Part shown: piece by piece, positions 59,835-64,000 of the stretch
How the letters are laid out: every line of letters starts with the position of its first letter
How positions within the stretch are numbered: position 1 is the stretch's first letter
Made by a program: the position numbers and the translations under genes
Assembly (NCBI GenBank): GCA_032622095.1
Contig: CP136068.1
Coordinates: 125,369,989-125,433,988, forward strand
Length of the DNA: 64,000 nt
Source of the DNA: Siphonodentalium dalli
Lineage: Eukaryota; Mollusca; Scaphopoda; Gadilida; Siphonodentaliidae
Direction of reading: 5' to 3'
The notes under the pieces: generated by a model
The model's input: the letters and a program-made list of their open reading frames with translations, nothing else
Database searches by the model: none
Told to the model about the DNA's origin: nothing

Positions 59835-62430
59835 AATGGTACTCATGAACTATTCTTTTGTGTTGTAACCTGTTGTCAGAAGCTGATTCATCATTTTAGG
59901 TGCATCTAATAATGTGTGCGCACTGAGATTGGTGCAAAGGTAGCGTGACATGTCTGACGAATATAAACTGACAGGCGTGGATGCATAAGTTCTTATTTCA
60001 AAGGCCAGGGACATTTTATTCGAATTGGAGTGGAGCGTGGCCAATGGAGGGGAAACAGGAAGCACGGACAGCAAATTATATATGTCGATAGTGTATACGA
60101 AACCATCAATAGTGGTTTAGTCTGAGAAAAACGCTTTTGTGATGCTATATTATTCACAGTGTTGTAAATTCACATCGTCCATGAGTCAGGAAACATACAC
60201 TACTTATTTCCAAGAACTAAATACTGGCAGTTGTAATGTAAAACGTTTTAACTGTGACAAACTTGCAAAATGGGGTTTTAATTGAAAATGGGGAAAGTAT
60301 AGCCCAAACTATTCAGCATATTTTAATGTAAAAAAAATGAGCCATGCCAGCTTTGTGCAGTTTTCATGCTGAATGGTCATGGTCCACTACATATAGATAA
60401 TATAGCTACCATTTATAGCCGGTTTTATTTTTGGCGTTCTGCGAAAGAATGGCGTTCATGTATTTGTTTTTTTTTCTCTTCGACCAGAACGATTCATGTC
60501 TACGCCGGTTTATGGAATATAAACCGCACACAAATAAATAACAGCATACGATGCTATTAACAATAATTCAATGTCCCGCAAATGCTAAATGTAGCTAATA
60601 GTTATACATAATTTTATGTGGTATCAATATAGGTAAAGACATTGGGCTCAGAGAAATATCAGGTGCGAAAATTAGGGTACGCTAGAACCTGTATAGATAG
60701 AGCATACATATAGTGGACATGGACCATGACCCAGTTATTCCGCATATACATAAACAGTAGCACCGAGCAAAATACAAATGTGTGTGGGGCGTTATTGCCG
60801 CGTTAACTCAATTGAGTGGGCGCTGTTGTCTCATGGGCGATATATAGGAGGAATCGCCGAGAAATTTCGTGTGCATTTATAGTGGTAAATGTTTATGTCA
60901 ATACCATGGGGCAGGTTTTTGGGTGCGTCTAAAATTCACCGAGTACGATATTATGTCGGAGAAATGATCACCTCAGAAAAATAACATCGAGTTGTCATCG
61001 CGGGATGATTTCAGATTTTCTGACATTTAAATCTAAGATTCTGCTTCTAAATGCAGAAATTAGTCAATAAATCTGATAAAATGTATTAAAACTTAGAAAT
61101 AATTAGTATTTATTCAGTTCATTATGAAATAATAATAGCACAAATTTGAGCGGGTTTTGCAACTTCAGTTTAAACTGTAATGCATATCTCAGAAATGATT
61201 GACGTTAGAATGCCATTAGTGAAAGAGCCGACACTTTGTACCCACTTCGTACCCAACCTGCCCCACGGTATTGACAAAAAATGCCAACCATTTATAGTGG
61301 TCCAATTGTATTTATATCTGACTCAGGCTCCGCTCAATTATCTATTTCAGAAAGAAGCTAAAACCAGAAGAAATAGAGCCCGATCCAGATGAATCTTTGT
61401 GTTAATTTTCTTATATTGAGCAGTGTGTAGCCCATACAATATCTTTACCAACGTATTCAACACGTATACAATACGGAAAACGTCGACGTCACGAGTCACA
61501 AAATTACGTCAACTTTATCTTTTGAACAAGAACTACAAACTTTATTAATAAAGTCGCCTATCAGTTTGATAAAAATGGCTATAAATTACGACAGAAACGA
61601 ATCAATAAACGCTAAATCTCGATGTTGAATAGTTCTAGTGGGTGTGTAATAAAACACAACCACACATTATGTTTGCGTGGTGAGAAACTTAAATTATGCA
61701 AGTTACAACTCGCGAATCATCATTGTAACGTTGTAACATTCCGCGTAACAAACTCGTGCGTTAATTTTCACGTCATGCACACATATGTGTGGTTCTGTCT
61801 ATTTTATATGAATGAATAATCATTCCAAGGTGTATTTATAAAATAATATATGCCAGAAGTTGCATATTGTTGGCTTTAAAGTGCTAAATTGGAGCTTGGT
61901 CAATATTTACCACGTGCCAATCAACAATGCCACTTGCCTATCATAACAAGTTTGTGCTTTGCCATGAGCCTATCTGCGGAGGCAATATGCCTGTCATAAA
62001 TTTGTGATATGACACTCAGGAAATTCGATATTTTTCCACGAAAAATATGTCTTTTATTGTGGATTTTGGTTTCATTGTATCAATGGAATGTGCATCTAGT
62101 GACATGTGTACATGAAGCCTACATATCGAGATTTCTACCATTTATATTAGGTAGTTTCTTTGATAAACAACAAAAACCGGTTGTAAAATTCGACAAATTA
62201 AGTAATAAAAAATATATCTAAAGGCACACGGCTATCAAAAATGGTGTATGAATACACCAGTCTGGTCCTATCTAATGCCATAAGCGTTCTCGCCGGGTGG
62301 ATTCAAAAATTTATGATTTTCCTCAAATTCTGAGCACACGTGTGAAAACCGCCAGACAATATCACTACAGCAATATGCCTACCCACAGCCACCAGCCTAT
62401 AGGGTTATCGGGCGTGGTTATTATCATAAC
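59835..62430. other. No recognisable gene
   Basis: Short chance frames. At 60672 attagggtacgctagaac resembles a left end of the hAT-like MITE, and at 61752-61779 there is the 28-base word shared with the satellite spacer. Confidence 0.45.
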
Positions 62431-62439
62431 TTTATCATG

Positions 62440-62660
62440 CCAATAAAACCTAGTTTTAATTGAGATCGAATTCTAAAAACTAAAACTGAGTTTATCACAA
62501 AACTGGGTTTAATTACGCTAAAACCAAGTGTAAGTCCCGTAAAACCTAGTTTTACTGCAGTAATACCAAGGTTTACTCCTGCTGAAACCTAGTTTAAACT
62601 AGAGTAAAACCAGGTCTAGAATAAAAACCTAGTCTAAACCAGGGATGCCGATTCGGACCC
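62440..62660. mobile_element. Word-array element, AAACCTAGTTT type
   Basis: At least eight modules such as aaaacctagttttaa, aaactgggttta and gtaaaacctagttttact alternate in orientation. The right end (gggatgccgattcggaccc) matches the end of the small array at 6600-6680. Confidence 0.55.
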
Positions 62661-63179
62661 TAGAGTTTATACGAAATTGAAGCCAGTGTAGTTTAGTATC
62701 AGACGTGCACTGGAATGGGGCACTGAGGCAAATATCCCACGTAATATATTTTACTCCCCTAGTTTGGATTCCCATTTCGAGCAAACGTCAGGTTTCTTGT
62801 TTATCGACACTAGACAGTTGTAACAATCGCGCCCACCTTTCCCATTGCGTAATAATATGTAATTACTTAGGAGGATTGGTGCCATCGGGGGATGATTCGG
62901 TTGTTCAAGGGTTTTGGCACTTTTTTTCTGCCTGTCGAAGAAGCGCATGTAAGGTGGTGAAATCTGTTCTGACATTAAAGGTCGATAAGAGGGAATGTCT
63001 AGTGTGAAATGTGCCATCGAGGATATATTGATGTATCAGCCCCCCCCCCCACGATGCGGAGTAAAGGCACAATAAGGGAGCCCACATGTTTCAGATAGTA
63101 GAACATATTACTGTGATAGGTCTTTCATTGGTTGTACATTTATCAGTGCACAGTACCACCCACCCCAAGACGAAGCAGC

Positions 63180-63400
63180 CTCATTCCGCTCATTCCGCTC
63201 ATCGCGGCAATCGCGGCAATCGCGGCGACTCGCCGCAATACACAGACATCTAAACGCGGCGACGTCGCCGAGATTTTGAGTGGAAAAGATTAGTAACCAA
63301 TGACCATCGCTACCTTCGTCGCCGCAGATCGCCGTGGATCGTCGCGAATCGCCCGCTTTCGCCGCGAATGTTGCTAACGCTTCAACGGACTCGGGATACC
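63180..63400. repeat. GC-rich word array, CGCGGCGA/TCGCCGCG type
   Basis: cattccgct twice, then caatcgcgg repeats, then scattered tcgccgcg and cgcggcgacgtcgccg words in both orientations. Strikingly GC-rich and CpG-rich within AT-rich DNA. Beyond 63420 I see nothing except a tgacgtca at the window end. Confidence 0.6.
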
Positions 63401-64000
63401 CCGGCGGATGTTATAACACCGTTATATTTTCTTTAAATTTTAATTAAAAACAATCTGTGTTTAAGTTGTTGTTACATTGAGCTAGATTTGTCGATCTAAA
63501 GGAAAATAATAATAATTAAATTTAGGTTTTTTAAATATTTTTGTTTCAATGAAAAATTTTAAAAGATCAAATTATATAGAGAAAACGTAGGCACTCTTTA
63601 TCGTTTAGAACTTTTATGAAAGGGTCTGAGAAACCATGAATAGGTTCGATCTCATTTTCTGCATACATAAAAATGTTCTATACATGTATACCAATATATC
63701 TTGCAGTCCTTAGATTCAATACATGTATTTGTGGAAAAATAGAGCAAGTAATGTAATCTAAAGAAACAAAACCAAAAATTTAATCAACTAGCTTTTGTTC
63801 TGAATATATTTGTTTTTAATCTAAAGTTTTAAAGATCAAAATGTGACAAAACGCACTGGCACTTTGGCTGAGGCATGATTGTGTAAAATTGATATTGTCG
63901 GTGTGTGTTTATTAGCACTCTCCTCGGTCGCCTTACTGGTTCAATTCACACCGAACACAGGGGTGCCCTATCTACAATTAAAACATGGCTTTGACGTCAC

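Overview
This is an AT-rich, intron-bearing, repeat-dominated stretch of animal nuclear DNA. GT-AG introns, a THAP zinc finger, a P2X7-receptor C-terminal-type domain, a Penelope-like element, LINE remnants and piggyBac-, hAT- and TA-target MITEs fit a metazoan, most likely an aquatic invertebrate. I cannot place it more finely. There are no operons, and I found no functional tRNA, no rRNA and no CRISPR array. Nearly all reading frames longer than 60 codons are chance frames or lie inside repeats.

Genes. Two loci are well supported. A two-exon gene on the + strand (24371-24612 and 26191-26608) encodes a 219-residue protein with an acidic Ser/Asp-rich N-terminus and a Cys-rich C-terminal domain of the P2X7 type, but no channel domain. 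About 7 kb away, a THAP zinc-finger first exon lies on the - strand (33281-33495). The two point at each other, and their promoters share a 21-bp CRE-containing block with one mismatch. Three weaker exon candidates are at 773-910 (-), 7061-7266 (-) and 21017-21049 (+).

Layout. 1-24000: dispersed elements: a GIY-YIG Penelope remnant, LINE coding scraps and LINE 3' ends with a conserved nested hairpin, TTAA-flanked and hAT-like MITEs, a long foldback, a ~145-bp degenerate tandem array, and several elements built from one short self-complementary word. 24000-34000: the P2X7-like gene, its intron and downstream region with a ~200-bp tandem repeat interrupted by a TA-target MITE, more foldbacks, an 849-bp element, then the THAP exon. 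34091-54358: about 20 kb of a 40-bp satellite in two blocks, broken by a short unique segment that recurs at the far end. 54400-64000: foldback MITEs, a hAT-like MITE, a ~170-bp tandem repeat and two more word arrays.

The most interesting point is the satellite's origin. A single degenerate monomer followed by the satellite's own right-flank sequence lies at 23833-24007, about 10 kb outside the array. This suggests that the array grew from a short segment of a dispersed element. The array contains a 2.8-kb (70-monomer) tandem duplication, runs 358 monomers without an indel, and its common variants sit at CpG/TpG positions.
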